A DNA stretch of 64,000 nucleotides from Microcebus murinus (Eukaryota > Chordata > Mammalia > Primates > Cheirogaleidae), in contig NC_134106.1 of assembly GCF_040939455.1 (NCBI RefSeq), positions 77,817,001-77,881,000 on the forward strand. The letters are read 5' to 3'. The notes below the pieces were generated by a model. That model saw nothing but the letters and a program-made list of their open reading frames with translations. It ran no database searches and was not told where the DNA came from. The position numbers were made by a program, and so were the translations under genes. The first letter of the stretch is position 1. Each line of letters opens with the position of its first letter. This document shows, one piece after another, positions 33,932-46,689 of this stretch.

Positions 33932-34370
33932 TGTTAGAGGCAAGGACCCTCAAAGACCCTCAACTCCCCTATGACTCATCCTACGCACGGACTTCGCCCT
34001 GGAAAATTCCAGCTATAGCTCCGAGAAGAATGCATTCCATGACGTGCTGACCACGGAATGCTCCAGGGAGTGCTGACTGCAATTGTTCCCGACCACCTGC
34101 CAGGTTGGAGATGAGTAACCAGTCAAAGACAGGATACCGATAAGACGCTGATTGGGGCTGATTAACCCAGACCCAAGCCTCATCGTCGCCCACTCTATTT
34201 TTTTGTTTCTACTTCCTTGTTTCTGTATGCTTATAAAACCAGCAGAAAATCTAAGTAAAGTAGACCTTGACAATCATTTGCTTGGTCTCGTTCCTTTCTC
34301 TCGCCCATGTCTTTCAGGCAAGGTCCCCCTTGACCCCCGCGAGTAACAGAAGGTCCCGCGGGCCGGGACA
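33932..34370 (+). repeat. 3' LTR of betaretrovirus-like provirus
   Basis: The LTR is 439 bp and shares its ends with the 5' LTR. Differences include a four-base gap near 34123 and scattered substitutions, several at CpG sites. It is followed by the ATACTA duplication. Confidence 0.95.
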
Positions 34371-34376
34371 ATACTA

Positions 34377-35790
34377 CTGATTTGCTGCAGGTTTTATATT
34401 AATACTTTATTTGGGTGGTAACGGAAGATTTTCTTTGCTATGAAGGGTTACTAACTTTGGGCAATTTGTGAACAAAACACAAGGAATAGATATCTTCAAT
34501 AACTTTCAAGATAAATGTCATGGAGTTGAACTGAAGTTGGTAAATTTGGTGAGTGTATGTACAGACAGTGCACGTTCCATGACAAGAAAACATGAAGAGT
34601 TATTGCACAGATAAAAAAATATTAACAGATCCAGATGTTCTCATTTCTTTTCATTGTATCTTGCATCAGCAAAATTTCTGTGCTAAAGCTACTATTTTAA
34701 GTGACACTTTGGAACAAGTTGTAAGTGTTGTTAACTATATTCTTGCAAATGCAACATGGCATGGTTAGTTTCATAACATGCTAAAGTGGAATGATAAGGT
34801 ATTCAGTGTGGATTTGCTGTATCATTCTAAGGTGCATTGGCTATTGCAGGAACAGGTGTTAGCCAAAATTTTATCTCTGTGAGAACAGATAGTTAAATTT
34901 TATGAAGGACAGAATCAGCAATGTGAATTATTGAAAGAAGATTTCTATAGGAATACAGCATTTCTGTGTGATATCATGTCAAATCAAAATGACTTGAATA
35001 TTTCTTTGCAAGGTAAAACTAAGTGTATACATAATATCTGCCAAAATATTTAAGTATTTTGGGGGGAAAAGTTATCTTTTTTCAAAACACTTCTTCAAAA
35101 AGGAAATTTTGGATAAACATTTTCCCCAGTTAGCAAAGGTCATTGATGAGCAGGATGATCGATATGAATCATTTGAAGAATACATAGCTGTTATAGACTT
35201 ATTATTAATAGTTGGAGAATATAATGAAAGGTTCCCTGACTTTGAGAACCATGACATCATACTCAAATTAGCATTTCAACCTCACCGAGGCACCCAAAGA
35301 ACTATAGATGGAATTGAGTTCTTAGTACATGACATCTTAAACTCATTGCTTGATGCTAAGAAAGAGCCAATTGAAATGTGGAAAAATGAGTAGAATACCC
35401 ATGCCATTGGAAACATGCCCCAAAATTGCTTTCTTGCTTTTCAACCACTTATTGCTATAAATCTACATTTTCCTACCTGACCCAAATCAAGATGCCTGTA
35501 AGGTTACAGATGACTGATACCCATCTAGAGGATCAACTGAAACTATGGACCGACATGCTGCAACCAAATATTCAAATGCTTTCCAACAAAAAGCAGACAC
35601 AACAAATTCATTTAGTTAACTTTAAAACTTACAAATAGTTTTCATTTTTAAAATTATTAAGTACATAGTAGTTAGAGTTTTCCCAAATAATGTACATTTT
35701 AAGTCTATTTTTAAGTTTCTTGAATGTAGCCTTATTTGATTACAACTAAATTAATACAACCTTCCAACATGAAAATGTCCCCCACCCCTG
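34377..35790 (+). mobile_element. hAT (Charlie-like) DNA transposon, right half
   Basis: This continues the element after the provirus and its target duplication. It holds the C-terminal transposase relic and ends 'ccccacccctg' at 35790. Without the provirus the element is about 2.4 kb, close to an autonomous hAT in size. Confidence 0.85.
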
Positions 35791-35798
35791 CCCAAGAC

Positions 35799-36500
35799 CC
35801 TCCTCTTCTCATGCCTGCTCACCACTAGAGCCACATCTAACCTCTGCCCCTCAAGCTGAGCCATGTCCTCTCTTCCATGCAGTGGCACATGCAGCTGCCT
35901 CTGGCAAACTCACTGCCCATGCCCACTCCCCTTCCCTCTTTGGCTACCTAACACTCTTCAAGACCCAGCTTGAAGCCATCTTCCCAGGAAGCCTTCCTTT
36001 ACTCCATGCCTGGGGGAGGGACCCATGACACTCTGTCCCTACCCCTACCTGTGCATTTATCATACTGTAGCATTGCCCTGAGTTTCCAAGCTGGTGTGCC
36101 ACAAACAGGTTAGAGGGAGGGCAGGTTTGACAGCCTCTCAGCCTTTAGAGTGGCTGGGTGGATCCTGGGGCCAGCTACAAGCAGGCTAGGGGCCAGTGAT
36201 GAATATTATCATTTTCTCATGTTTTATTAGAAAAAGGCTAGGCAGCACTGGTGTAATCATCTGCTGATGTATCTGCCTCATTCACTCAGCTCTTATGCTG
36301 CTTGAGGGCAGGAACTGTCTTATTCATCCATCTATCTTAGACACCTGGGAACCATATTGCAAATGTTCACTGGCAGAATAAAGGAGAATTTTGTGGAAGA
36401 GGACTTGATCTGAGCCTTGAAGATCAGGTGTATAGAGAAGAAGGAAATATGCATTACAAGAGAAGGAGCACACACATACAGGGTCACAAGAAGGCAGGGC
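35799..36500 (+). repeat. L2 LINE relic with a small insertion (approximate)
   Basis: Old L2 vocabulary is visible: 'aagacccagcttgaagccat', 'cttcccaggaagccttcctt', 'tgcttgagggcaggaactgt'. A block at about 36088-36250 interrupts it, with inverted ends 'ctggtgtgccac' and 'gcagcactggtg'. It may be a small hAT element. Confidence 0.55.
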
Positions 36501-39500
36501 ATGCTCAGTGTTCCTGGCTCCTGAGAAGGATGGCCTGGCCAACGAGGGCAGAGTAAGCAGAGGCATCATGGAAAATACGGTAGGCCATGGAAGCTGTGCA
36601 GGAAGGGCTGTACCCAGGCTTGGGTAAGAGGAGAGCACTGAAGATTTCTGAATAGAGAAGCAACATTATAACAAAAATATTCAAAGGTGATTCTGAAGAT
36701 TCTGAAAGGACACATTGAATAGAGAAAACCTGATGTCATAGACACCAGCTAGAGTTGCTGTAAAATTTTTACCTGAATAAAAAGAAATGGGCTTTGTGAC
36801 CATGAAAACAATATCTCCTGAGCCACTGTGATATGCCCAGTCTACATACTAGAGGCACTTAATAAATATTTGCTCATTGGTTTGCTTTGCTTCTTACTTT
36901 AAATTTTACATTGGTCTAGGATTAAAGTCAAGGCTTAAGGTAGGATAAAGGAGAGTAGAGAAGGAGAGGTCTCTTCAGCACATGACTGAATATTCTAATA
37001 TTAGTATCTCAGGGGCAATGGAAAATGCCATATCACTCCAGAAATGAAGTATAGTGAAAAAACTAAGGTGTGTCTTCAGAGAAAAGAATCTTCCAGAATT
37101 CTGAGCACTCCATTCAATAGACTTGTTCAAGTCAGGATCTATATAAGGAATACAGAGACCACATACAAAATCAAGACTGCTCTCTGAAAATAAAATCTTG
37201 GTTCATGGAAGTGTCAATAAGACAGTCCAAGATAATTTCCACATAGTACACTGTAAACCCAATTTTTAAAAAATTCTTTAAAAACTTTCTGACAGCAACT
37301 TGCTTTGTGTCCCTAACAAACACTTATCAAAGCCACACATTATAAAGTGAATCACCTCTGGTTCTGTCTGGGAACAGAATAGACAAACGACATTTGGATC
37401 TTATCCTGGAGGTGAGGGCAATGGCCGCAAGTTCTTCCCAGGTTAGCGAGCAAGAGAATAATTTTAAGAGAAGTGCGGAAATCCTGAACACCATTGAGAT
37501 ACAACACAGAGGCCTCATTCTAGAGGAACTCAAGTCTTGCAGCAGTAGGGTTCCCCTTCCTTTTCCTCTGGGCCCCTAGGCTGGTTCATAGCCTTGAGCT
37601 ACCTTCCAGCCAGCCCACTTGCCTTTCCTCAAAGTTGACTTCTTTCACCAACTCAACCATTAATTGCTCCATCCTTTCATCCCCAAGACCTTTTTGTTCC
37701 TGTTAGTCTTCCTCCCAAAGACTCCATGTTATCTGAAGCTTTTGCACACCAAACACACGAATTTCTTATCATTTCCCTAATATTAATTGAATTATATACA
37801 GACCGACAATCAGAAGTTGGATTCACGATAGTGGGATGGCTGGCACAAAGATGATTAGCTATTTATAGGCTGTAGGACCTTAGCACTTGGACCCCGCTCC
37901 AAAGGGATGATTTCAGCTAGAAATCATCCAACTGAACTCATCACATCTCTTCTTTGAAGGCCTTTGAAACAGATATGTGATCTCATTCAGTGTCACAATA
38001 GAAACAGAAACACAAAGGATGGAGCAGGCAGCAGCCACAAGCTGGTCAAGAGGAAGCCGAAAGGCTGAGAGGAAAGCAGAGGGAGAAGTGAGTAGCTGAA
38101 AGGGAAGAAGCAGCAGAGTGAGCGAGAAACAGGCTGAGGGACTGAGGCACAAGTGAGGCGGTTGCTGTGGGACAACAGGAGTGTCTGCTGCTGGCAGGAC
38201 AGGGCTAGCCAGACTCAAATTCGTCTGTGGGGCTGCAGGACCCTCCTGCTTGGATTCTGCACTTCTCAAGACTTATCATCAAATGCCTCCGTGTGACAGG
38301 TAGAGCAGAGTGGCCAGGGAGTTGAGGAAGGGTGTAGGCTCTTCATAGCAGGACTCGGTTGATTTTTCATGAAAGACTGTGAGTTCTTATAATATTGCAT
38401 GTGCAGATTCAAATGCAAACAATACAACATTCTAGAATCAAAGACATACATATGCTTTTTAGATTATCTGCGGTTTGTGTTATGTGCTCTGTTATTCCAT
38501 ACTCCCATCACCCATGAATTTTAAAAAGTAGTAGGTAATTAGGTAATTATACTTATTTTCATTTTTGAAACTTGAATATAAGAAAATTAGGCATGAATTG
38601 AAGGAGTAGAGAAACCAAGCTTCCGAATCTCATTAAGGCAACCAGAGATCCAGTAAGGTCAATGCCTGATAAATATGTGACTTATTGATACAGATTCTGA
38701 AACCATCATGTAAGGGACAAAGTGATTTATTTCTAATAATTATGATCATAATTTTTCTGTTCCATTCATTTTATCAAAAGCCAAAATACTATAAAATGAT
38801 CAGATCACACAGATAAATCCTCTTTCATTTCAGCATTCACTGGAACCACCTATGTGATATTATTTTAAAATAATTTTTCTAATTTTGTAACCTGAATCCT
38901 ATCTCACTGGCCACATTTATGTTGCAATAACAATGGGGGTGATATTCAGAAGTATTGGGGAGTTGGACTCTGAAACTTCTAGCAGGATGTGGATTTGGCA
39001 CCATGGTTTTGTAATGAAAAAAAATATAAAAACTGCTCCCAGCTAGTGGAAAAATAAATTGGAATTGTATTGGAAAAGTGCTCAAAAGAATTTGACTCAA
39101 ATGAAATTGGGTTTTATTAGAAAAATCTGATAGAAGTAAAAAAATTTATATTCCTCCTCCAATCATCTAATGGTCTTTATATTTTATTGTTTCATTGTCC
39201 TCCTATAAAAGGACATTACACTTTAATTTCTATGAAATATTTTCATAATTATGGAAGTACCCTCTGCCCAGCAACCTGAAATAATTTCTCATTTCAAATG
39301 AAAGCCTCAATCTTGTAGTGAAAAGTACATCTTCTAAGCATTAGAGGAAAAGCCATCATTTTGACCTCTGCAGAGAAGAACAAATATTTAGGAAGCTTCT
39401 TCCTCATGGACTTTAGTACTTGCCATAGTCACTATTCGATTATGTATCATATTTCTTTCCTGTTCAACAAACATTTACTGAGAGCTTTCCTTGTGTTGGG

Positions 39501-40540
39501 CGCTAAGAACCGTGTGGCACCCACTGCTGAACACGTCTCTTCATTGTGCTGTGTATAAGCAAGAAATGAAGTCACACAAAGATTTGGACTGGGATCAGTT
39601 GTTTTGTTTTTTGTAAAGAGGAAAGAAGGAAACATTAGTGCTAGCATAGAGAGTTTGGATGCTGTTCAGTAGGTCATATGAAGTCATTGGACATTGTTTA
39701 GCATGACAGAGCTGTGGATCAGGAGATCCTCCTGGTGTCAGCCTGCACAGTGGGTGGGACGAGAGGGAAGGGGGATCCTCTGAGCAAGAGCTGATCCGTT
39801 CTGACTTAGAGCTGCTGAGGGAACAGGTGAGAGGAGATGAGCAAAAGAGGCATTGAGATTATGAGCCCAGTGTGGGGCTGATGGTATAGTCCCAACCCAA
39901 GCAGAGACTGCACTGAAGATATTTGGGAGGAAGATGACTTCAATGCTGGTTCTACTGAATCTGAGTTGTTAAGAGACACATCAATAGGTGTTGCTCTTTG
40001 GCAGGAGTGGAAAATTTCTCTTAAGTTCCAGATAATCACTAGAACTTAAGAGAAAGACCAGGTGGCACCAGCAAGAGATGACAGGTGAGTAGAAGCCATG
40101 GAGTTTACCAACGTGGCCACTGGTCACCTTCATGAGAGTCATTTCAGTGGAGCAGCGTTGGCTAAAGGCCATGTGGCCATTTGTCAAGGATGAGCGAAGA
40201 CAGTGAGTTTGGGCTATGCTTTTGCAAGGTGGAGTGAAAGCTTTCTGGGTATTGTTTCTTTTTTTTTGCCTCAAATTTTTATTTTTTTGTTTTGTCTTTA
40301 AGATAAGAAACAGGAAGATTAATAAAAAGGGGATCCCATGTAACAAAAAATACGTGTACCTCCTAAATCTATTGAAATGTTTAAAAAGAAAAAAAGGGGA
40401 GGTCTAATGGAGGAATCACAATCTTCCCCATAACTGGTTACATCCTCCTGAGTATTCCCTTTGCATTTGCCAGTTTAGGATTCCTAACCACTCTTAATAT
40501 ACCTTTGCCGTTTTTCTATAATTGTAGGTAAGAATGACAT
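36501..40540. other. Intergenic stretch, no gene supported
   Basis: Diverged tracts near 36380-36700 and 39670-39980 resemble old LINE-related repeats ('gtaggccatggaagctgtg'). An open frame of 61 codons at 37394-37579 has non-repetitive composition but no identifiable homology or splice sites. Confidence 0.45.
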
Positions 40541-40554
40541 AATTTTAAAAACAG

Positions 40555-40800
40555 CTAGTATTCTCAGAGTGTTCATACTCTGCCGGGTATCACACTAAGA
40601 ACATTACACATACTAATTAATTAATCTACCCAAGAGCCTTGAAATGTTGGGACTCTCATTTTGCCTATTTTACAGATGAGGAAACTGAGGCAAGAGAAGT
40701 TAAATAACTTACGCAAGTTCACACAACTAGGAAGCAGGTGAGCTGGGATTCAGCCCAGGTGATCAGCTGGAGTCTGTGCTCTTAATTGAGATGTTGTCAC
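40555..40800 (+). repeat. MIR SINE
   Basis: The segment is a near-complete MIR: 'ctctgccgggtatcacacta', 'ttttacagatgaggaaactg' and 'gtgagctgggattcagccca'. Confidence 0.92.
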
Positions 40801-42842
40801 CTCCAACCACTGCACATGTATAAAAGGAGTCCTAGGAGTCTTGCAAAAACTAAACACAATCGTAGGAAGCTTCCAAATATTCGCTTTGTTTATATACTGG
40901 CTCATTTTAGAGAGTGACATGGTCTAAGTTCAACATCACTGTTACTTCAGGGCCAGTTGCTATGTAGGAGAGCTGAAAAATCTTTCAACATCAGAAGCCT
41001 AGGACTGAGGATTCTTGGAGCATGGAAGGACTTAAGGCATCTGGGGTTAAGAGCCTTCTTTTACATGAGAAGAGACCACCACCCACAGCAGTTGATGGCT
41101 TGGCCGAGGTCACTTCACTGCTAAGCAGCCAACTGAGACTGGAACTCAATGTCCCAAGTCTTTCCACTGCACCCCAAGGGGCTACAGGAGCAGGAGGAGA
41201 AAGGGAGAGTGTGCAGTGAGAGAGGAAGGAGGTAGCTGGGTGGAGGCTACATCCTAGATCAGGTCCACAATGCGGCTGTGTAGCACTGGCCTGCCCACTG
41301 GCTGTACCTATTTCAAGCTTCTTCTGCAAGGTTCTCCGAGTTCTCACGTTCCCCTCAGTCATTTAGCACAATTTCCTTTCCCTCTCCCCAGAGTTTTAGA
41401 CTATCTATGCCCCAGAACAAAGTGTTGATGAGGCCTGGCACATGAGTGCATAATTAACGTTTTTAAATTAATTAATTGATCCACAGAGGAGTGAATGGTC
41501 ATAGGAGAAATGCAGAGGAAAAGTAGCTCCATGGATCTCCCCTGGATCTATTAGGGAAGTGAGAAAATAACTTTAGTTATTTTCTGAAAATAATCGCCAT
41601 GAATCCTACAGAAGAAAAAACACATGGTCTGCACCAGTGACTGGAACTGTGCAATATTGGTTCTGGTCTTTTTTAAGATCTGTCCACTTTCTTTTTAACA
41701 TTGAAGCTTCCAGTGTACGAGCTGCAGTTGGTAGCTTTCACCTTTTAATGGCATTTCAACTTGCTGCCAACAGGGATGCAGTAATGTGCAAACACTAAAT
41801 GTGTGTCTTTTGCAAAAACAACTTTCCACAAAAAAAAAAAAAAAAAAAAAAAACTTACTGTGCAAACAGTGCTGCTCCCTAAATGGCCCTACACATAGAC
41901 CAAGAAACAAAAAGCACATTTTGAAAAATAACTGCCTCTCCCAAAACTGTTACAGCTTTCTGGTTGGTGCTAAATCTTGTAAGCAGGAGAAGGAAAAATT
42001 ATTACCATCCAAGGATCATCTTTTGCATTCAACTTGGAGATGTATTACACTTAGAGGCTATTCTAATTTGTATAATGAGGCTACATGACTTAAAGAAAAT
42101 ACAAATACATTTATTTTTCACATCTAATATATGACTCATTTCTGGTTTGAATTTGAGAGTATGCAGAATAGACAGTTATTTATACTGATTTATTTGGAGA
42201 CACTAGGGCAAACCCTGGACAAAAAGTACTTTTGGGGGGGAATTCTCTGATGCCTGAACATCAGCACTTCATTATGACTTGTTAATTCAGCTTAAGGATT
42301 TTCCCTTTGTTAAACAATGAACGCTCCTGGAGCAGAGACTGCATTACACCAAGATTGACGAAGGCCTATGGGCAATAGACAGGTCATCAAAACAAGTGAG
42401 GAGAGCTGGGCCTGAGGATATTTCCAGCTTGAGCACAATGTTAAATGACAACTGAGCTTGGCCCCCAAGTCAGGGGGACAGTAGGGAGGAGGAGGGTGAC
42501 AGGTGAGCACCATCTGGACTGAAAGGGCCCCGGCACACAGCTCCAGACGATCTGGCAGCTCCTGGGGATGGAAGCCCAGAGTAGTCACATCTCCTGCTGT
42601 TTCGGAAGAAATCGAAATTCTAATTCTAACGTTAATTTTCCCCATTTTAAAACAGCAAGAGTACTTAGAGAAGACGTTTTCTAGCCCTACCTGCCTTGTG
42701 GCCTCAGCTTCCAACCTCTGTGATACCCTCTCAGATTCTGTTTGTCTTAATTCGAACCAATGGATTGGGTCCTTAGACCTAGTTTCAGTCCTACACTTTC
42801 CTCTCAGTATCCACGTTATATACGAATGAATATATGGTATGT
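40801..42842. other. Intergenic stretch, no gene supported
   Basis: It includes an A-run of about 24 bases at 41830-41853. Open frames such as 42310-42867 on the minus strand have no recognisable domain. Confidence 0.5.
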
Positions 42843-43370
42843 ACAGCCATGCATCACTTAAAGACAAAGGTACATTTTGAGAAATGTGTCAGTAGGTGGT
42901 TTCATTGTTGTGTGAAGCATCAGTGTCCTTAGGCCTAGTTGGTACAGACTATTACACACCTAGGCTACAAACTTGGGCAGCATGCTACGGTACCGAACAC
43001 TTTAGGCAACTGTAGCACAATGGTAAACATTTGTGAATCTAAAAATATCTGAAGATAGAAAAGGTACTATAAAAATATGGTATAAAAGATTCAGAAAGTG
43101 GTACACCTATGTAGGGCACTTACCATGAATGGATCTTGCAGGACTGTAAGTTGCTCTGAGTGAGTGGTGAGTGAATATGAAGGCCTAGGGCATTGCTTTG
43201 CACTACTACAGACTTTAGAAACACTGTATACTTACACTAAATTTATTTTTGAAAAATTAATTACCCTACAACATTGAGACAGCCACGATATCACTAGGTG
43301 ATAGCAATCTTTCCACTACATTATAATTGTATGGGAGCACCATCGTAAATGCAGTCCGAAGTATTTTATT
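42843..43370 (+). mobile_element. Non-autonomous DNA transposon relic (family not certain)
   Basis: A well-known mammalian pattern is seen: 'cagccatgcatcacttaaag', 'tgagaaatgtgtcagtaggt', 'ttacacacctaggctacaaa' and 'gggagcaccatcgtaaatgc'. The termini resemble imperfect inverted repeats. The superfamily is not settled by eye. Confidence 0.7.
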
Positions 43371-45411
43371 AATATATGTGTTGCATAATAATAAGTTATA
43401 CATTATGTTGTATGTTATATTAATATACTATTAATATAACAGCATATTAGAAGCCTAGTTTTTGCATCTGTAGAATAAATATGACATCAGCCACCTTGCA
43501 GGGATGTTGCATTTATTGCAAACATTCTTTTCCATTCTTTGAATGTTCTAGGGGAGCTACCTGAAACCGGGGTTCTTCTAGGCTTGATATTTTGTGGAAA
43601 AGCTTGTTCGTAAAGCCAGAGTAAGGCAGGTGGGAGTAGGATTTGGAATTGATGAACACAGGGAAAATTTGGAGCAGCCACAGAAGGGAATGATGGAGAT
43701 TGGATATATGTTCTTATCTTCAGCTCTTGTCTCTGTTTTTCAGGCCTGTCTTGAGCCTTTGCGAATCTTGGTGTAATGCACATCCTTCCCAGGAGTGTTC
43801 ACCACTAAAAATGGAACAGAAGATGAACAGGAAGAGTGATGGATGTCAGGGAGGGGCTGGGGCAGGAAGTGGCCCTGGTCAGCCTGGGAGGGTGGTTTTT
43901 CCCTCTGTGCTTTGCAGCCTTGGGGCACATGCAGCCCTCCTGTATTCCCTAAGTTCTGTCCTAGCCCAGACCTGTCCAGCTTGTGTGGTGATCACATTAC
44001 GCTCCGTTTAATAAAAGCAGGTTATAGTCAATGCGTACTAGTATTCTAACTTTGTGAAAAGAAAAATTCACGTATGCAAGTATGATGAATTCCCTGTCGG
44101 GAGGATGCCAAACTGTGGGTGGTAGGGCTGGTGGGAGAGTTGTGTGTTTCCCTTTATGCTTGCCAAGCGGACAGTTTTTCCAAGGCCCCGTGAAGTCCCC
44201 AGTCTGAGGTTCTTCTGTGTCTGGATTTCCCACAGGGCTCAGCAGCACCGAGTTCTGCTGGGCCCCTTCTGAGACTTCCTCTGCTCCTGCTGTGGGTGGC
44301 TCTTTGCGGAGCACATGCACCTCCTGATTTTGAGCCTTCAGCCCCTTCTGTGTTTCCCTGTGACCTTTATGCCTCCCCCTGCCCTGCCAGGCGAATGGAC
44401 CCTGACTGAGATCAAGCCCTCAGCCCAAGGCCCCTGTCCTCTTTCTCTCTGAGCACACTTCCTCCTACCCAAGCATTCCTCCATTCCCTCCTCTGTCCTT
44501 AGGGTGCCATCCCGGGTCAGGGCCACTTGCTGCAAGTTTATCTGACTATCCCACGCTGTAGAGTGTCTAACACAGAACTAGCCCAAAGTGGACTCTCTCT
44601 CAGTCAATGAGAGGGCCCGGCTCCCGTCTCCTTCCTTTCTACAACCAAACTCATCATCTTTCCCCAAAGTACATCTTCTTCTCCCAGTTTCCCCATTTGG
44701 GGTGTAGTATCCTCTTGCTCAGTGACTATGGCTCAAATCTCAGAGGCTCTCTCTCTCTCTCTCTTTCTCCTCCCTTCCCTGTACTTCAAGTCAGCTGCCA
44801 GATCCTAGCTGTCTGCCTTTCGTAAACTGCCTTGGGTACGTGCATCTTCCCTTGTTCCTCCTTGTCTCCTCATTAGGACCAAGCCTCCTGACCTCAGCCT
44901 TCTGGTAAAGTGTATGGAAGCTCCCACAATCTAGCTTCAACATGAAAATGGAGAACATCTGGACTTCATGAGCGGCTAAAAGCAGGAACTGAAACCAAGA
45001 ACTGGAGAGCATCTGGGAATAAGAAGTTAAGGAGAGAAGGTGAGGGGGTGGGAGGCCTCGATCTGCTCTGGAGGATGAGTCCCCAGCCCTGGCACTCAAA
45101 GCCTGCCACGGATGTGCAGTTCCCAACCTTACCAACAGTACCTTATACAAATGTTTCCTCAAAATCACCATGAACATTCTTGCTGCTTTTCCTCATACCA
45201 TCCAGAAAAATATGATTTTAAATGATAAGGGGCCTTATGAAGTAAAAATGTCACATAAAGATGGATTCCTCATTTTTAATAAGACATATGTAAACATGAG
45301 GCTTAATATGTCCTGATCTCTTTAGAAAACACATTTTAATTTTATTTATAATTACATTGTATGGTAAAGTTTCTTCCACTATCTACTGAAGGGGTCCCAG
45401 AGATATGAAGG
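43371..45411. other. Intergenic stretch, no gene supported
   Basis: A (CT)n tract occurs near 44746-44766. L2-like material may lie near 44540-44600. The rest is unrecognised. Confidence 0.5.
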
Positions 45412-45764
45412 TGCTATGGTCTGAATGTTTATGTTACCCCCAGAATCCTATGTGGAAGCCCTTACCCCCAAGGGGATAGTTTTAGGAAATGGGAGATGAT
45501 TATCTCATGAGAGGGTAGAGCCCTCATGAATGGGATTAGTGTCCTTATAAAAGGGACCCCAGAGAGATTCCTCATCCCTTCCACCATGTGAGAACAAGGC
45601 AAAAAGACTATGAATCAGGGATCAAGTCCCCACCAAACACCAAATCTGCCAGTGCCTTGATCTTGGACTCCCCAGCCTCTAGAACCATGAGATATAAATT
45701 TCTATTGTTTATAAGCTACCCAGTCTATGGTATTTTATTACATCAGCCCAAATGGACTAAGACA
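45412..45764 (+). mobile_element. MaLR solo LTR (MST/MLT1A-like)
   Basis: The segment starts 'tgctatggtctgaatgttta' and ends 'aatggactaagaca', with 'ccctcatgaatgggattagt', 'ttataaaaggga' and 'ataaatttctattgtttata' in order. Confidence 0.92.
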
Positions 45765-45839
45765 CAAAAGAACTCTCTAGTGGGCATGTGTTGGTTTTTG
45801 TTTAATAAGCATCTTTGTGGTAGAAATAGATAGTAGTCT

Positions 45840-46190
45840 GTCCAATATCAATCCTCCATCATTCTAAAACCATAATTTTATTGGGCATGATAATGTGCCC
45901 AACTACATAAATTCCTGTCCCAGTCTCCCTTGAAGATATGGGTGACAATATGAGGAGGGGCCTGCCATTGATAATTAAGGAGCAGCTAGTAGGTAAAGCT
46001 CCTACCCTTGGCTCTTCCTCTTTTATGTTGTGTGGAATGTAGACCTGATGTCTGGGGATTTGGCAGTTATTTTATGATGAAGAGGACAAAGGCCTCACCC
46101 ACAGGATAGCAGAATTGAAAGCAAGGAGAAACCTGGGTCCCTGATCCTTCATGAAGCTGCCACACAAGCCCTGAACTACCTAACTTCAGA
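45840..46190 (+). repeat. Old interspersed repeat, type unsure
   Basis: Blocks such as 'gtcccagtctcccttgaaga', 'aggagaaacctgggtccctg' and 'aagccctgaactacctaact' are familiar mid-repetitive sequence. I could not assign a family. Confidence 0.45.
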
Positions 46191-46239
46191 TTTCTTGTCA
46201 TGTAAAACCCCTATTTCCTGGTTCCCAGATTTGACAGCA

Positions 46240-46400
46240 TCTTTGGACTGACTCACGAGAGAAGCTTTAAAAATTATTGTTGCCTGGATCTCACCTCAAA
46301 AGATTATGTTGTAATTGATATGGGGTGAAGCTCAGACATTTGGTTTTTTAAAAGTTTCCAGATGATTCTAGTATGCATCAAAAGTTGAGAACCACTGCCC
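46240..46400 (+). mobile_element. MER5-type hAT element
   Basis: The internal block 'aagctttaaaaattattg', 'tgcctggatctcacctcaaa' ends in 'aaaagttgagaaccactgcc', the usual MER5 terminus. Confidence 0.85.
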
Positions 46401-46689
46401 TACTTTGTTCAAGACACTGCTTTCCCAGGTTTTGTTACTTGCTGCCAAACGAAATGTCTCTTGGATATTACCTTCTTTCTCTAAGGAATTGCCTATTCCT
46501 GCCACCCAGTGTGTTTCTGGCCACATGAGAATTGGGAGGATACATGAGAAGCACACAAGATCCCACATAGAGTTAGTCTGTGGGACCATGGAGTGGACAG
46601 ATGGCCTGACATGGGCTCGTAAAACAAACAAACAACAACAAACAAATAAAAAACTTTCAGAAGCAAATAGAGGAGAATAACTTCATGAC

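Larger units (their letters stand above)
29426..34370 (+). mobile_element. Betaretrovirus-like provirus, internally deleted (4.9 kb)
   Basis: The provirus has two LTRs of about 440 bp in direct orientation, a primer site, a polypurine tract and a perfect 6-bp target duplication (ATACTA at 29420-29425 and 34371-34376), the size expected for betaretroviral integration. Internal regions in order: gag matrix fragment, dUTPase tail, protease with G-patch, reverse transcriptase, an RNase H-region fragment, C-terminal surface and transmembrane envelope. A beta-type gag-pol with a gamma-type envelope (CX6CC) matches the type D retrovirus layout. By eye the LTRs differ by roughly 15-18 substitutions and one small gap, about 4 percent. 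Several deletions and stops make it defective. Confidence 0.95.
28858..35640 (+). pseudogene. hAT transposase pseudogene, interrupted by a provirus
   Basis: An ATG at 28858 opens a decayed transposase. The first ~50 codons include a BED-type zinc-finger relic: MICLLCDTT, then FNAHQH, a C-x2-C and H-x-H arrangement. Multiple stops follow. After the provirus, the C-terminal part is best preserved at 35070-35330, with HFPQLAKVIDEQD and EYNERFPDFENHD, resembling the region ahead of the hAT dimerisation domain in Charlie transposases and their domesticated relatives. Many in-frame stops and shifts rule out a functional protein. The 94-codon open piece at 35109-35393 is part of this relic. Confidence 0.8.
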
